The notes beneath the pieces were generated by a model. That model was not told the origin of the DNA, did no database searches, and worked only from the letters and a program-made list of their open reading frames with translations. Shown in pieces: positions 12,309 through 23,418 of a stretch of 64,000 nucleotides of DNA (positions within the stretch are counted from its first letter, which is position 1; the number at the start of each line of letters is the position of its first letter). Source of the stretch: Mesorhabditis belari (lineage: Eukaryota > Nematoda > Chromadorea > Rhabditida > Rhabditidae). A program made the translations under genes and the position numbers. Location of the stretch: contig CAUEEP010000758.1 of NCBI GenBank assembly GCA_958450365.1, forward strand, positions 1,572,565 through 1,636,564, given 5' to 3'.

Positions 12309-14149
12309 CATGTAGATTTATCTTGATACCTTGCTTGTAACTCTCCCAATTTTCTTGCTTTGCTTTGATCTTCTTCGTCTTTCTCTCCTCTTTTTGCTAT
12401 TCACGCAACGAATCAGTTAACGAGAAATTCCACGTTTTTTTATAATATTTATATTATTTAACTATATTTGGCAGCATATGCACATATCTAAGTTTGTCAT
12501 TGATCTTTGCTGCTATTATACTTATGCTGGCTTTTTGTTAGTGAATTGAGATCATTCCCGTTCGCTTCACCTATGCTTAAACAAAAGGGGTTCTGCTGGT
12601 AAAAATCAGTGATTGTGTGGTTGTGTGGTTTCCAAAAATTGCATAGTTCTCTACGTGTGTATTGACTTAAAATATTACAAGTAACTTTCACCATTTCTTT
12701 TTTGATGAGTTGTGATCAGTGCTTTACGAACTTAATTTTATCGTGTCGATATTGGTGTTTAGACTGTTTTCTTCTGATTAAAGTGCTTTCTAAAACGCGC
12801 GTTCAGGGGAAGATTACCGTACCCCATATCTTGAATATCTTTGCTTCCCCGAAAAGACACTTGTATTACGGTAGCTTTTTTCTAAGTGCGTCTTTTAGAA
12901 AATGCGTTAATTGTGATGAATACAATCTATTGGTGTTGCTCTTTGAGCCCAATATTTTAGCCCTCTGATTATTTTGCTCAACCAACAAATTTCTTTTATT
13001 ACGCTTAGTTTCGCGAATTTTTCCGCCATTTCCTTAAAATTCCCTCTTTTGGTCATGGAATTTTACACATCTTCACACGTCGATTTTTTTTTCTTTGTAA
13101 TAAAGTAAATATTGCCTCAAGGCAGGTGTTTTTTATGTGAGCATGGTGTTTACACATTTTCATGGTCAACGAACATTTAGGTGAGGAGCGTCTGTTGTAG
13201 TCATTCTCTAGAATGTTTTCCATATTCTACACTATACTATTTTTAAGTGCCTTTTTAAGAGTTATCCCAGGTTTTGTTTATGATTGGAAAAGCTTATTAC
13301 ACCAAATTTAGCACTGGAATTAAACATTTTGAAGGCCGCTTGTCCAGAGGATAAAGACTTTTGCGCTCAAAAAGCTTTTCAGGTTTTGGACTTCTAATTT
13401 TGGTATTTGAAAATCGATCACGGTAACAATACTCTAGGGTGAATGCTTTGGTGGAGAATTGCCGGCAAAAGTACTACGAAAGGAATGCCCGTGTTCTTGT
13501 GAAAATGTGAGAATAGCTTTGAAATTTTGTTTAAAGAGTATAAGATCAGCAATCATAGCCAGAGTTACCAAATCTAGGCTTTCAACGCTCGAATCCAGAA
13601 TTGTTGTTTGGCGGTCGGACCGGTGGACACACGCTTTTGTCTCCCACTTTGTCTTTACAATATCACCGCGCAAGAGGTAGACAACGACAAGTTTAGCGAG
13701 AAATTATTCAATGGGACTTGTTTTCTAAAACTTGTGATCTTGTTATTATTTACTACAGCTCTCGTCAACTTTGGCCTTTCGTTGTGCTTCTCAACTACCT
13801 GTTTGGATATACTGTCTTGCTGATGGACAAGATTCCACAGAGTGCTGCCAGGCTAAAGGTTTGTGCGGGGAATAGGTTGCTAAAGTTTTCAACAACTAGA
13901 AATTCCGGCTCGATGTCATCAATTTTGCTCGGCGCGTTTGCTGAGTTGTGAATGGGATGAGGAGGATCGACTCGATGAATGTTTACTCTACATGGAGTGA
14001 GTTGGAAAAGAAGATACAATCAAGATAGTCAATTAAGAGAATGTCTGTAGGATTAGCTGAGATAATTGCCTAGATATTCAGCTAGCAGGGTTGCGAATCA
14101 GACCAGGACCCCCAAGCCAAGTTCTGGTCTGGTTTCTGGCTTTGTTTTT
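12309..14149. other. Gene-free interval after the RhoGAP gene
   Basis: The RhoGAP 3' UTR probably occupies the first few hundred bases; AATAAA-like motifs occur near 13100. Open frames at 12702-12968 and 13434-13951 overlap each other on both strands, have no domains and no splice logic, and are taken as chance. Confidence 0.4.
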
Positions 14150-14221
14150 ACTGGTAAGGCCAGAGACTAGACCTGAGCCTGTCTTTAGACTGGGTTTAGC
14201 CGTCCCTGACCTAGCCTGACA
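14150..14221. repeat. 72-bp dispersed repeat, copy 1
   Basis: By eye this stretch (ACTGGTAAGGCCAGAGACTA start, GACCTAGCCTGAC end) is identical base for base with 18297-18368. It is preceded in both places by a T-rich run and sits in gene-free DNA. The Pu/Py-balanced CTGAGCCTG-type core resembles the simple GGCCTGAC-like drifted sequence seen near 44.7 and 61.6 kb. Confidence 0.8.
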
Positions 14222-14282
14222 TGATTTATAGGCTCTGGAGTCCGGTTCGGCATTCATGACAGCTAGGGTTCGAAGTGGCAGT

Positions 14283-14366
14283 ACTTTAACGAGTACAGTA
14301 CGAGTACTTTAACGAGTACAGTACGAGTACTTTAACGAGTACAGTACGGGTACAGTACGAGTACTT
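14283..14366. repeat. Tandem repeat, unit about 23 bp
   Basis: Three to four head-to-tail copies of a unit GTACTTTAACGAGTACA with slight length change. The unit itself contains GTAC palindromes. No coding meaning is seen. Confidence 0.8.
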
Positions 14367-14834
14367 TAAGGGTTGAACTTTTGGGTTCTAATACCTCGAT
14401 ACTCTGTGAATCAAAATGCCTATTACTCAAAATATTCAATAATTTGTCCGCTTAAACTTACCCAATAGTGAGCAAAGGTTTTTTTTTTCAGTCAGATCAT
14501 CAACTGTCACAAGGATAACCTCTCACCGCGGGCGAAATTCGATCAATCTTGGCGATCGACGTGTCCAAATTTCTCATATCAAGAGAATTAATGTCGGCTT
14601 TGTTCGAGTTTTTCAATTATTTTATACTTTTTCTTTCCAATAAATCCGGTTTTCTTTCGTTTATTGTGTGTCGATCCGGAAGATTTATCTGATCTCACTC
14701 GGCAACACAACGAATATTAGAGAATATTTTTAGAGAAATGACCTTTGAGAACAGGAATTTGCAAAGAACTCGACGAGATATACATTATTATTTCTCTTTT
14801 AAATTGATCTTTTAAAAAATTTGTGCAAAAAACA

Positions 14835-14920
14835 AGGTGATAACTTTGTTAACTAAATAAATAACTTTGTTAACTAAATAAATAACTTTGTTAACTAAAT
14901 AAATAACTAAATAACTTTGT
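14835..14920. repeat. Tandem repeat, unit about 22 bp
   Basis: Head-to-tail copies of TAACTTTGTTAACTAAATAAA, with a shortened last unit. Followed at about 14980 by a small GAAGTTTTT triplicate. Confidence 0.8.
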
Positions 14921-15035
14921 TTTCCCTGCATCAATGAGATTTCGAAATATGGCTTGACAAAAGAATGTCGAATTTTTGAAGTTTTTGAAGTTTTTGAAGT
15001 TTCAAATCGATTTTATCAATAAATTAAACCATAAT

Positions 15036-15103
15036 AGGCCGATCGGTTAGAAGTGATGTCTCTTAAGCGGAAGGTCGAGGCTTCAATCACGCTGGCAAGA
15101 TAA
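15036..15103 (+). tRNA. tRNA-like sequence, possibly decayed (anticodon loop reads TAA)
   Basis: A CGGTTAGAAGTG D-arm-like stretch, an anticodon-arm-like hairpin with loop CTTAAGC, and a GGCTTCAATCA B-box-like stretch occur in tRNA order and spacing. The T and acceptor stems pair poorly, so this is more likely a tRNA-derived repeat or pseudogene than a working tRNA-Leu. Confidence 0.3.
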
Positions 15104-15584
15104 AAATGTTTCTTTTTCCCACGAAATGGGTTTTTTGTTTTTTCTTTTACAACATTTGGGTAATAGGGGTAATAGGGGAACGACGGGCGCAGTGGTCATA
15201 AAATTGTGTCCATACTAGTGCCATAAAAATTAGAGTCATAAAAATTAGACCTTTATGTCTTATTATGTATCTTTTGTTTGTATCACATTATTGGTTTTCA
15301 ATAAAATGTATTTTTAAAAAAATAATAAAGCCCAATTTTCAAATCAAGAACCATTCTAGACTTTGAGTTTTTTTGAGGAATTCGAAACGTCATTAATGGA
15401 AGTAAAATTTCCCCGCGCACATTCCTTTCATTTCGTTTTCGATTACTTATTCGTGCTATTTGTTGATAGAACTTGATTCCTTTGTTGGGAAAAGCAAAGT
15501 TTTCTTCTTCTTTTTCTAACCAAGGGAAAATTTGAGAGAGAAAAAGACTGATTCTATTATCTTTTCGAGAGGAAATTTGATATA

Positions 15585-16078
15585 GATAGTATTGATAATT
15601 TGATACAGAATTTGATACAATTTGATACAGATTTGGTACAATTTGATACAATTTGATATAGATTTGATATAGATTTGATATAGATTTGATATAGATTTGA
15701 TACAATTGATACAGATTTGGTACAATTTGATACAATTTGATATAGATTTGATATGGATTTGATATAGATTTGATATAGATTTGATACAATTTGATACAGA
15801 TTTGGTACAATTTGATACAATTTGATACAATTTGATATAGATTTGATATAGATTTGATATAGATTTGATATAGATTTGATATAGATTTGATATAGATTTG
15901 ATACAATTTGATACAGATTTGGTACAATTTGATACAATTTGATACAATTTGATATAGATTTGATATAGATTTGATATAGATTTGATACAGATTTGATATA
16001 GATTTGATATAGATTTGGTACAGATTTGATACAGATTTGGTACAATTTGATACAATTTGATACAATTTGATACAGATA
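15585..16078. repeat. 12-bp minisatellite (about 500 bp)
   Basis: Roughly forty copies of ATTTGATATAG / ATTTGATACAG / ATTTGGTACA in a higher-order arrangement of runs. All three minus-strand frames stay open through it, giving repetitive proteins of Tyr-Gln-Ile and Lys-Ser-Ile type. Because the unit is a multiple of three without stops, these frames are an artefact of the repeat and not evidence of a gene. Confidence 0.9.
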
Positions 16079-16569
16079 TGACTAGTTTCAGGATTTTAGT
16101 GATTAGAATGTTTCTATAAAAACGCACATTGTTGGCATAAAATACAAATCGCATAAATACTAAATGGGTTGCTAAAAGTAAGCGAAATATTCATTAAAAC
16201 AAATTCAAAAGAACGGAAAGCATAAAACGAGTTGACTGGCTAGTTGTGAGTGCTTTCAATTGCTTCAGAGTGACAGCAACAACAGGATAGTAGTCTGTTT
16301 TATCATTTCACTTTCTCGACGACCGTATTCCAATCCATTTAGTTTTATCGGATTCGGTAAGGATTTTGGAAAGATGTAACGAAAGATTTAACGAAAGATT
16401 TGCAGTTAATTTTTACAGCTTCAGAATCAGCATAGCCGATTCTATAAGGTGCACTCGGTGACGAAACGACTCTGAACTTCGAGGTGGAGTCATTCCCCCT
16501 TGAAAGCTAATCAAAATGGATTTGATGAAAAGCTATAGGACAAGATTTCAGTAGTAGAGAATGGTTTCA

Positions 16570-16706
16570 CGTTTTAGAAAACGAAAACTACAGAATAATA
16601 TTACTGTTTAAAAGTTATACATTTTAGAAAGTTAATGCAGAAAAGCTAAACTTTCTAAAATGTATAACTTTTAAACAGTAATATTATTATGTAGTTTTCG
16701 TTTTCA
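16570..16706. repeat. Perfect hairpin inside an inverted-repeat block
   Basis: AACGAAAACTACA and the following ATATTACTGTTTAAAAGTTA arm pair with their reverse complement ending near 16706, leaving a loop of about 12 bases. The outer part is related to the ends of the element at 16757-18033. Confidence 0.75.
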
Positions 16707-16756
16707 GCTTTTTTAGCTGCAGGAAAGACTCAATTCTAATCTATCATATCTACTCG

Positions 16757-18033
16757 AAAGATTTCGGTAGTCGAGAAAGGTGACACGCTTTAGAAAACAA
16801 AGTCTACAGTCGACCAACGATCAAGCAAAACTCAAAACAAGAGTTCTGTCTCAAGTCAAGCCGTTCCCGCGTGTCTCAAGCCGTTCCCGGTGATGTCAAC
16901 TACTATTGTACCAGTTTAGAATTTAACTTCTAACCTGGCTAAACCAGTTTATACAAACTGGATCGTAGCTCGTAGCTAGCTAGAACCAATTTGGAGAGCC
17001 TGTCACGGTAAATATAATTGCAAGTCTAGAATAAGCCTGCTAGGGTGTTTATCATGTTGCGGTAAAGCAATGAAATAGAATGCATTCGAGAAAGAAATTG
17101 CAACATTTCGGGTGGTTGACTGCCGGAGGAGGTGTTTGATGGGTTCGAGAAACACGATCACATGAACCAGTTCGTGGGAAGGGGTGGCTTTTTAACACTT
17201 TGTCACCCGTACCTTCAAAACCTTCAAACCCCCAGGGCAAAGCAGAGACTGAGAGAGCAAGTGTGAGATGGCACTCTTTCAATCTCTTACCTTTTCTCTC
17301 AAATTTTTCTCTTCCGTTCCGGTTACTTCTCTCTCTCTCATTTTTCCCATTTTACTCTTACATTTTATCACTTCACATTCACAATAGAGAGATTGGCTAT
17401 CAATTGATTTATCATTAGTTCAGCTAGAGATTTTCAGTCTCGATTTTGGAATTTCGTGGAACTTTTGCTTCGTTTCCAATAGCTCACGCATTTCTATGAT
17501 TTGAACAAAAAAAAAGAACGGTTAACGGTTGAACTTATTGCTAATACTATCTATTAAACTTGAAATGATTAAGCTTTAAACTTTAAACGATTAAACAAAG
17601 AGCTATTAGACTATTCGACTAAATTTTAAAAGATTGTTATATTGAACCGATGCGTTTTTAGAAGCCTTTTAGGATTTTAGAATCATTTGATTCTGTAATT
17701 CTGTAATTCTGTAATTCTGTAATTAATTCGTTGCTTACCAAATCTTTTTCTCAATTTTTCAAATATCAGATCAAAACTGATCCAAAGTCCGATCAGTTTT
17801 GATATAGTGACAGGCTCTCCAAATTGGTTCTAGCTAGCTACGAGCTACGATCCAGTTTGTATAAACTGGCTTAGCCAGGTTAGAAGTTAAATTCTAAACT
17901 GGTACAATAGTAGTTGACATCACCGGGAACGGCTTGAGACTTGAGAACTCTTGTTTTGAGCTTTGCTTTATCGTTGGTCGACCGTAGACTTTGTTTTCTA
18001 AAGCGTGACACCTTTCTCGACTACCGAAATCAG
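16757..18033. mobile_element. Inverted-repeat element, about 1.28 kb
   Basis: A left arm of about 230 bases (starting GATTTCGGTAGTCGAGAAAG) is repeated in inverted orientation at the right end (about 17805-18033). Interior 16995-17800 holds no long reading frame with protein character. The related head GATTTCAGTAGTAGAGAATG at 16538 suggests an earlier nested copy. I read it as a non-autonomous DNA transposon or foldback element; no transposase is present. Confidence 0.75.
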
Positions 18034-18296
18034 AGAAAGAATTTGGAGACAAGGAAAGACGCACATTGTTCGACCAAAAGCTGTGCGGGTACTTACCGAT
18101 TACACGCCCAGAAAGGTAAAACTTCGCATTTAATTGCATCATACCGCTTTCATTTTTTGAGTAGCCTGAGTTTCTTGCAGAAATCGCAAATCGCAAGTAG
18201 CGCAAATCTTTTGTTCATCTGCTCTATCTAAATATGCTTCATTGTCACTTCTCCGTGCAGTCGTGCACTACCCGCACAGTTTTGCTTTGTTTTTTT

Positions 18297-18368
18297 ACTG
18301 GTAAGGCCAGAGACTAGACCTGAGCCTGTCTTTAGACTGGGTTTAGCCGTCCCTGACCTAGCCTGACA
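18297..18368. repeat. 72-bp dispersed repeat, copy 2
   Basis: Identical to 14150-14221 in the same orientation, 4.1 kb away. Confidence 0.8.
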
Positions 18369-18992
18369 GTTTTGCTAACTAAGTGCACTAACTATGCGCG
18401 ACGAAACTTCTATTAAATGAAATCTTTTTCAATCAAATTATCCCTTTTCCATTTTCCATTTCAACTTTGGACTTTTTTTGAGCTTTAAAATGTTTTAGAT
18501 GGATTTTGCCATTGACTCGTCCGATTTGCACACACATTGAGCTTTCCGATAAAAATCTTCGCCGTCTCTCTCTTCTTCAAATCCACTCTGGATATCCTCA
18601 TTGTCTTCACTTTACACACAAAATCTCAAAATCTTTGTCCAGGGGAATATCCCTGAAAGTTCATTTAAAAGAAAAGAAAGAAAAGAATCATCATCTAGTG
18701 AAAGGTAAGATTTCATTCAAAGATTTGCCATTTTTATTTTCCATTTTCTTTCCATTTTCTTTCCCATCCAATTTGCGAATTTCACTTTCGAACAGTTTCA
18801 TTTTTGAACATCTGTTTTACCATTTTAAATGGTCTGAGATTTCTATTTTCTTTTTTTTTTATAAGCTCTATAAGCTTTTATAAGCTTTGAGAAGATTCCG
18901 CGTCTATTTCATCTTTTTCATTTTCCTTTTTTCAACAAGTAACACTAGCTTTCATCAGTTAAGAGTTAATTTGAAAAGAGTGAGAAAAAGTC

Positions 18993-19556
18993 TAATAGCA
19001 CGCTAGCCTCATAATGACGGGCGGACGGTCGCGTAGTGAATCATTGAATGAATCATTCTGCCTTATTTATACGTTTTTAATTGAAAAACTTTTTATTTTA
19101 AACGTTTTTGCACTTTTTTATTATGCAAATGCAATGTATACTGAGTTTGTTTTCTAATGTAAATGAGTGAATACTTTGTAAAGCTTTGTAAAGCTTTGTA
19201 ACTTTGTAAAGATTTGTAGAAGCTTTGTAAAACTTTGTAGAAGCTTTGTAAAGCTTCGTAAAGCTTTGTAAAGCTTCGTAAAGATTTGTAAAGCTTTGTA
19301 GAAGCTTTGTAAAGCTTTGGAAAGCTTCGTAAAGATTTGTAAAGCATTTAGTTTTTTAAAGAAAAAAGCTGATCTATTAGATGTATCATGGTTATCTGCT
19401 TAAGTAAAATACCATAAATACTCTAATAGAACGCTAGCCCCATAATGACGGGCGGACGGTCGCGTAGTCTAACTTTGAATGTCCCACTCTCCGCGCTGCT
19501 TTAAGCTATAGTGTGCTACATGGTGTCAAATGATAGCCCTTGAAATCTCTAGTCTA
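18993..19556. repeat. Repeat family B pieces around a tandem repeat
   Basis: A head unit (AGCACGCTAGCCTCATAATG, GGGCGGACGGTCGCGTAGT) appears at about 18995-19045 and again, longer, at 19424-19556 (continuing CTGCTTTAAGCTATAGTGTG). A fuller copy lies at 23143-23395. Bases 19170-19350 between them are a minisatellite of AAAGCTTTGTA / AAAGCTTCGTA. The CGCGTAGT and closing TAGAGTATTTACG motifs relate family B to MITE family A. Confidence 0.7.
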
Positions 19557-19698
19557 ACTTTGTTCAACGATAGTTTTAAAGATTTTTCAACGATAGTTTT
19601 TGTCTCGAAATCAAGCTATAGCTTTTTTTGTTTTTATTAGCCATATTTTTCTTTGTGTTTCCAATAATTCAATGAAAATATATTACAGATCCTCCAGA

Positions 19699-22163
19699 AT
19701 GCTCAGCCATCGATTTCTCTGCTCATTTTTCTTCTCACTTTTCACAACGGTTCTTAGTGCAGGTTTGATCGAGCAATTTGAAATCGAATTTTCAATCTAA
19801 TTCAGGATGTCGAGACTCGGACAACAATTGCCGAGATTGGGTGGGAACAGATCCACAAACGTGTAAGCACACGGATTACATTCGGATCAATTGCCCGTTC
19901 AGTTGTGGGCATTGCGGGAGTGTGATTAGAAGTAAGCGAACAAAATCTTTGTGAAAGATTCAAAGTTCAAAGAAAGTTTCATTTATTTCAAACCCCAATT
20001 CAAAACCAAACTCCTTAAAAAAACGAATGTGAAAGAAAAGCGTTCAGTTCAGAGTACGACATCACGCGGCTTTCGCCCGATTTGGCGTCGTTGGCTTGGC
20101 TGATCGGTAAATGGAGAAGTGAGCACGGGGGAAAGGTCGGGCAATTGATTCCATTCATTCATTTTCTTTAATTATTTATTATTAACGATTCTTTCTTATT
20201 GTTCTGATGATTTCTCAATGATTTCTTCAATGATTTCTTCAGGCGATTTTCCCGACAATTCCAAAATTCACATATGGTGAAGAGATCGAGTTCACCGTGC
20301 CCGACGATAAAATGCAAGCGGTTAGAGCAATCAACTATACGTAAGTTTTTAAAAAAAATGATTAAACAAGTTTCTTATTAATTTCTAAATCTAAAAACAT
20401 AAAGAAACACTAAAATTTCAGTGCTTTTGCCTGGTCGATTAATGACAAGGACGAGCTGCACTCTGAGTACGGCTATATTGCTGTAAAGCCGAACACGAAA
20501 GAGTTGGCATTGACTACCGTAATGAATAATGGTAAGTGATTGGCTGAATATCTTATTTATCGCTTTTCAGGATTTGTCACTGTTGAGGAGGGAAAAGTCT
20601 CATCATCTTACATCAAATTTTCATTGAGAGATATCGGTCGGATCTCTTTCTCGAGAGATTTACCCGTTCATGATGTAAGTGATAAAGATAAAGATAGAGA
20701 TAAGGATAAAGATAAAGATAAATATAAAGATAAATATAAAGTGGAACTGAAAATGAGCAAAATGAAAGCTATTTTTCACTTGATTTGACAAGTAAAGTTA
20801 AGATTTTTCAGAAAAATGAGAAAAAAACTACCAAATTCTTTTTAATAGTAGTGCACCATGAGCGTCGCCTAAATTCCTCAAAATCTCGAGAACCGCTTAC
20901 CAGAACCTATCGATGCGGGGTCGGAAAATGTAGCTGACGATGAGATCTAGTAGGTTTTTAAAGTGTTGAGCTTCTGCAAAAGCTTGGAAACTGTAAAATA
21001 GTGACCAACTCGGCTCGCCGCGGTGCACTACTATTAGAGAAAATACGGTAATCAATAAGATCCAGTAGTCGACTCCGACTATCCACTTTCAAAACTACCG
21101 TAATCCAATCCATCCGCTTTAGAAAATGTTTTTAGAAAGCGAAACCTATAAAATAAGCCTACTATTTAAAAGTTACACCATCTAAAAAGGCTAATTAATT
21201 ACAGGAAATACTCTAGTTGAATCTAAAACCGGCCTTTAATCTATAAGACCTTTAATCCGTTGTAGTTCCTATTTAGTTCCTTGAAAGTTCCTTTATAGTT
21301 CCTTTAAAGTTCCTTTATAGTTCCTATTTGGCTCCTTTAAAGTTCCTTTATAGTTCCTTTATAGTTCCTATTTAGTTCCTTTAAAGTTCCTTTATAGTTT
21401 CTTCAAGATCCAGTAATCTATAAGATCGGACTTCACCTTTCGTTCATGCATAAATCTTTACAATTTTTTTTTCAATTTTTCTTTTAATAGAAAAGAAACG
21501 TTTACCAAATTTGTAAACTATAATAAAGATCTATAATTTTTCTACAAAATGGCTTTTGAGAGAGCTCCAAAGCTCGCCTCCACTCGGTAAAAAAACGCAT
21601 TTTTATGTAAAATTTTCAATTGCTGTTTTAAAGAAAATCCCTTGAGCGAATCGTTTTCAAATTTTACAGACTTATGTAATCAAATAAGCTCTATCTTTTT
21701 TACTTTAGCATAAAAATAGATTTGTATAGAAGAAAGGGTCCAAATTGGGACTTTAGTATCGGAGCAGCAGCTGAAGTTTTTGATATCGGAGCAGCAGCCT
21801 TTGCGCCTTTAAAAATCCATAAAAACAACTTCTCTGAGAACTTCTGAAAAAGCCATTTTGTAGAGAAACAAATAAGCTTTTTAATCGTTCAAATCGAAAT
21901 TTTATTGATGGCGTTATTATTTTTAAAAGACGTTTAAAAAAAAAAAAAAAAAAATTGGAAAGACTTAACTTAAAAAGACTTAATCTAATATCTACTTTAA
22001 AATCTGCCAAAAAAATCTCAAAACATAATCCATTTTCTTTCAGTTGGTACGCGAATGGACACTGTTGGATCGAAGCACTTTGCAGGCTCGGCTACATATG
22101 GAAACGCTCACTCACGGAATGCAAGAGCACACATTTATTCGATACGATAAGATTGCTCCGTGA
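19699..22163 (+). CDS. Secreted ShKT domain plus nitrobindin-like (THAP4 heme-binding) domain protein
   Basis: ATG 19699 gives a signal peptide of about 21 residues (an in-frame ATG lies nine codons earlier). Exon 2 (19805-19931) encodes an ShKT module: C-R-D, N-C-R-D-W, then four further Cys ending C-G-H-C. Exons at 20055-20137, 20243-20340, 20422-20531, 20569-20673 and 22044-22163 encode a nitrobindin/THAP4-type beta-barrel: L-A-S-L-A-W-L-I-G-K-W-R near the start, F-P-T-I-P-K-F-T-Y-G-E-E-I-E-F, A-F-A-W, E-Y-G-Y-I, and a C-terminal strand closing M-x-T-x-T-H-G-M-Q-E-H. TGA 22161-22163 is followed at once by AATAAA. ShKT modules are disulfide-rich and often bind channels; nitrobindin folds bind heme. 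Secretion plus both domains suggests an extracellular heme-handling or signalling role, which is inference. The last intron (20674-22043) is loaded with repeats. Confidence 0.85.
20832..21060. mobile_element. Repeat family C, copy 1 (intronic)
   Basis: About 225 bases (TAGTGCACC start; CTCGAGAACCGCTTA; GCTTCTGCAAAAGCTTGGAA; ending TTAGAGAAAATACGGTA) shared at high identity with 40755-40990, there inside an intron of the first 7TM receptor gene. No coding content; probable MITE. Confidence 0.75.
21250..21420. repeat. AGTTCCTTTA minisatellite
   Basis: About a dozen units of AGTTCCTTTATAGTTCCTTT with CTATTT variants, in the last intron of the ShKT gene. Confidence 0.85.
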
Positions 22164-22281
22164 ATAAAAATCAATTTGACTAAGCTGAATAAGCTGAAAG
22201 AATATCTTTTCTTATCTTTTCTTATCTTTTCACTTTTATTGAACAATATTTTTATTGATTAGTCAAACAGTTTTATTGATT

Positions 22282-22504
22282 TTATACTCCTTGAACACTC
22301 TCGAAACGTCCCTTTGTTGCTTTGAGACCGTGGCAATAGAAGACTGTGCCGAGGGTTGTGACTAAATGATTGTTAAAAGGATAATGATTGTTAAAAGGAA
22401 TATCTTTCATATCTAGTATTGATATTTGTTTCTTTTTCAAATTTACCAGACAAAAAGCAAAGCAACACGACGACGATGATGATTGTGCCGAGGTGTTTCT
22501 GCAT
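22282..22504 (-). CDS. Small secreted peptide (46 aa), possibly a shortened transthyretin-like protein
   Basis: Two exons: ATG 22504 to a donor near 22447, then 22362 to TAA 22282-22284, in phase. Residues 1-24 form a clear signal peptide (M-Q-K-H-L-G-T followed by a run of I and V, then L-L-C-F-L-S-G). The mature part, about 22 residues, reads G-T-V-F-Y-C-H-G-L-K-A-T-K-G-R-F. The C-x-G-x-x-A-x-x-G order recalls the first strand of nematode transthyretin-like proteins, but those are about 130 residues, so if related this one is strongly truncated. Otherwise it is an unrecognised secreted peptide. It converges with the ShKT gene, with the two stop codons about 120 bases apart and an AATAAA on each side. 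Confidence 0.5.
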
Positions 22505-22625
22505 GGCTTCCACTCTGAATTTTTAACCAATCAGATGCCAAATCAAGAGTTGCTTGATAAAAGTGTTGAACAAATAACAAAGTGACAAAGGATTTCAATG
22601 TGAAATTTCTAAATCTTCTTGATTT

Positions 22626-23082
22626 TAATATAACATTAACAATAACTCTTCTTGAGTTTAATATACTAAATTGAAAAGATGGAATCATGCTTTAACTACC
22701 GTTTTTTTACCTTTAACTTTAACTACCGTTTCTACCTTAACTTTAACTACCGTTTCTACCTTTAACTACCGTTTTTTACCTTTAACTTTAGCTACCGTTT
22801 CTACCTTTAACTACCGTTTTTTTACCTTTAACTTTAACTACCGTTTCTACCTTTAACTACCGTTTTTTACCTTTAACTTTAACTACCGTTTCTACCTTTA
22901 ACTACCGTTTCTACCTTAACTTTAACTACCGTTTCTACCTTAACTTTAACTACCGTTTCTACCTTAACTTTAACTACCGTTTCTACCTTTAACTACTCAT
23001 TTTCTTTGAGAAAAACGGTAGTTAAAGCATGATTCCATCTTTTCAATTTCGTATATTAAACTCAAGAAGAGTTATTTTTAAA
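22626..23082. mobile_element. Inverted-repeat element with internal minisatellite
   Basis: Arms of about 75 bases at 22628-22710 and 23008-23082 are inverted copies (ACTCTTCTTGAGTTTAATAT and GATGGAATCATGCTTTAACT). Between them lie about 300 bases of CTACCGTTTCTACCTTAACT-type tandem units. The 61-codon frame through it is repeat-driven. Confidence 0.85.
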
Positions 23083-23089
23083 GTATTAG

Positions 23090-23140
23090 GTTGGTGAATT
23101 GAAAACTGCTGGGACTTTGAACTAAAATTTATTCAACATA
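23090..23140. mobile_element. Mariner terminal fragment
   Basis: GGTTGGTGAATTGAAAACTG followed by the subterminal GGGACTTTGAACTAAAATTT matches the ends of the mariner copies at 31.6-32.5 and 46.7-47.3 kb. Only this end remains, abutting a family B repeat. Confidence 0.75.
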
Positions 23141-23142
23141 AT

Positions 23143-23400
23143 AGAACGCTAGCTCCATAATGAATTTCAACAGCTACGCGTACATTCGCGTAGTCTAACT
23201 TTGAACGTCCCATTCTCTGTGCTGCTTTAAGCTATAGTGTGCTAAATGGTGTCAAATGATAGCCCTTGAAATCTAGTATTTTTAGTATCAAAAGTGTACT
23301 TGGGAAAACTCTAGAAGCTGAGAAAAAAAGATTTTCTAAAAAGAAGTTAAACTACGCGATTCTACGAGAAGATGGCGTTTTATTAGAGTATTTACGAAAC
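23143..23400. mobile_element. Repeat family B, fuller copy
   Basis: Starts AGAACGCTAGCTCCATAATG and ends TTTTATTAGAGTATTTACG, with the shared CTGCTTTAAGCTATAGTGTG core. It lies immediately downstream of the phospholipase-B-like gene's stop codon, so it may contribute to that gene's 3' UTR. Confidence 0.65.
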
Positions 23401-23418
23401 CCGAGATCAATTTAGCGC

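Noticed and set aside
13434..14019. Overlapping open frames on both strands (71-79 codons)
   Set aside because: No domains, no exon-intron logic, and mutually overlapping; taken as chance.
15298..16154. Three long minus-strand open frames (up to 255 codons) of Ile/Lys/Ser/Tyr repeats
   Set aside because: They are produced by the 12-base minisatellite, which lacks stops in every minus frame; no start context, domain or splice support.
22671..23010. Regularly spaced repeats that superficially recall a CRISPR array
   Set aside because: Units are head-to-tail without unique spacers, and the organism is eukaryotic; this is a minisatellite within an inverted-repeat element.
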